NCBI GenBank assembly: GCA_938075305.1
Contig: CALJGV010000009.1
Span: forward strand, 38,096-102,095
DNA: 64,000 bases
Direction: 5' to 3'
Source: an uncultured bacterium
GTDB lineage: Bacteria > Planctomycetota > UBA1135 > GCA-002686595
This document shows, one piece after another, positions 63,933 through 64,000 of this stretch. A model generated the notes under the pieces. That model saw only the letters and a list, made by a program, of their open reading frames with translations. It ran no database searches and was not told the DNA's origin. The position numbers and the translations under genes were made by a program. Numbering within the stretch: the stretch's first letter is position 1; every line of letters starts with the position of its first letter.

Positions 63933-64000
63933 GACTTCACCTCCACGCTCCCGTCGGACTCCAGCAGCCGCCGGAGCTCCGTCCTCGCTCGCCGCAGCCG
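63929..64000 (-). CDS. C-terminal fragment, probable ECF-type RNA polymerase sigma factor (5' truncated by window edge)
   Basis: Minus-strand open frame RLRRARTELRRLLESDGSVEVKS*, resembling the end of sigma region 4; stop overlaps the next start. Confidence 0.45.
   Translation of the reverse strand, partial: RLRRARTELRRLLESDGSVEVKS

Noticed and set aside
1-64000. CRISPR arrays, insertion sequences, prophage or integron structures
   Set aside because: No regularly spaced direct repeats, transposase/integrase motifs, phage structural genes or attC-like sites were seen by reading; short repeats were compositional.

Overview
This is a 64 kb window from a GC-rich bacterial chromosome. Its secreted proteins end in a recurring domain (conserved 'GETW.FQSW[YF]RD' block) that I associate from memory with marine Planctomycetes; this taxonomic hint is an inference. 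I support about 43 CDSs. Gene content: an Mla/MCE lipid-transport operon plus tdk; a large beta-propeller-like lipoprotein; a D-threonine-aldolase-family enzyme with a nitrilase; a CBS protein; an NAD-linked formate dehydrogenase; a sialidase; a secreted reprolysin-like metallopeptidase; an OxyR-like regulator; two RND efflux systems; a PhoPQ-related alpha/beta hydrolase; a class-V aminotransferase; a Gfo/Idh/MocA oxidoreductase; an SPFH protein; argJ; a CRTAC1/UnbV protein overlapping a fused membrane b-type plus pentaheme c-type cytochrome with TPRs; a glycogen/maltodextrin cluster (glgP, malQ, exported GH13); an AlkA-like glycosylase; an HTTM protein; a MarR regulator; a squalene-cyclase-like repeat protein; an EamA transporter; and a large membrane protein next to a probable sigma-factor C-terminus. 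The strongest observation is that the formate dehydrogenase alpha subunit is split by one in-frame TGA at the catalytic Sec/Cys position. A perfect 7-bp SECIS-like hairpin with a GGUCU loop starts 11 nt after that TGA, so it is predicted to be a selenoprotein and not a pseudogene. Other leads are a perfect 12-bp inverted repeat over the marR start codon, a structured leader upstream of the metallopeptidase, and the cytochrome/CRTAC1 module. I saw no rRNA, tRNA, CRISPR array, transposase or phage genes.
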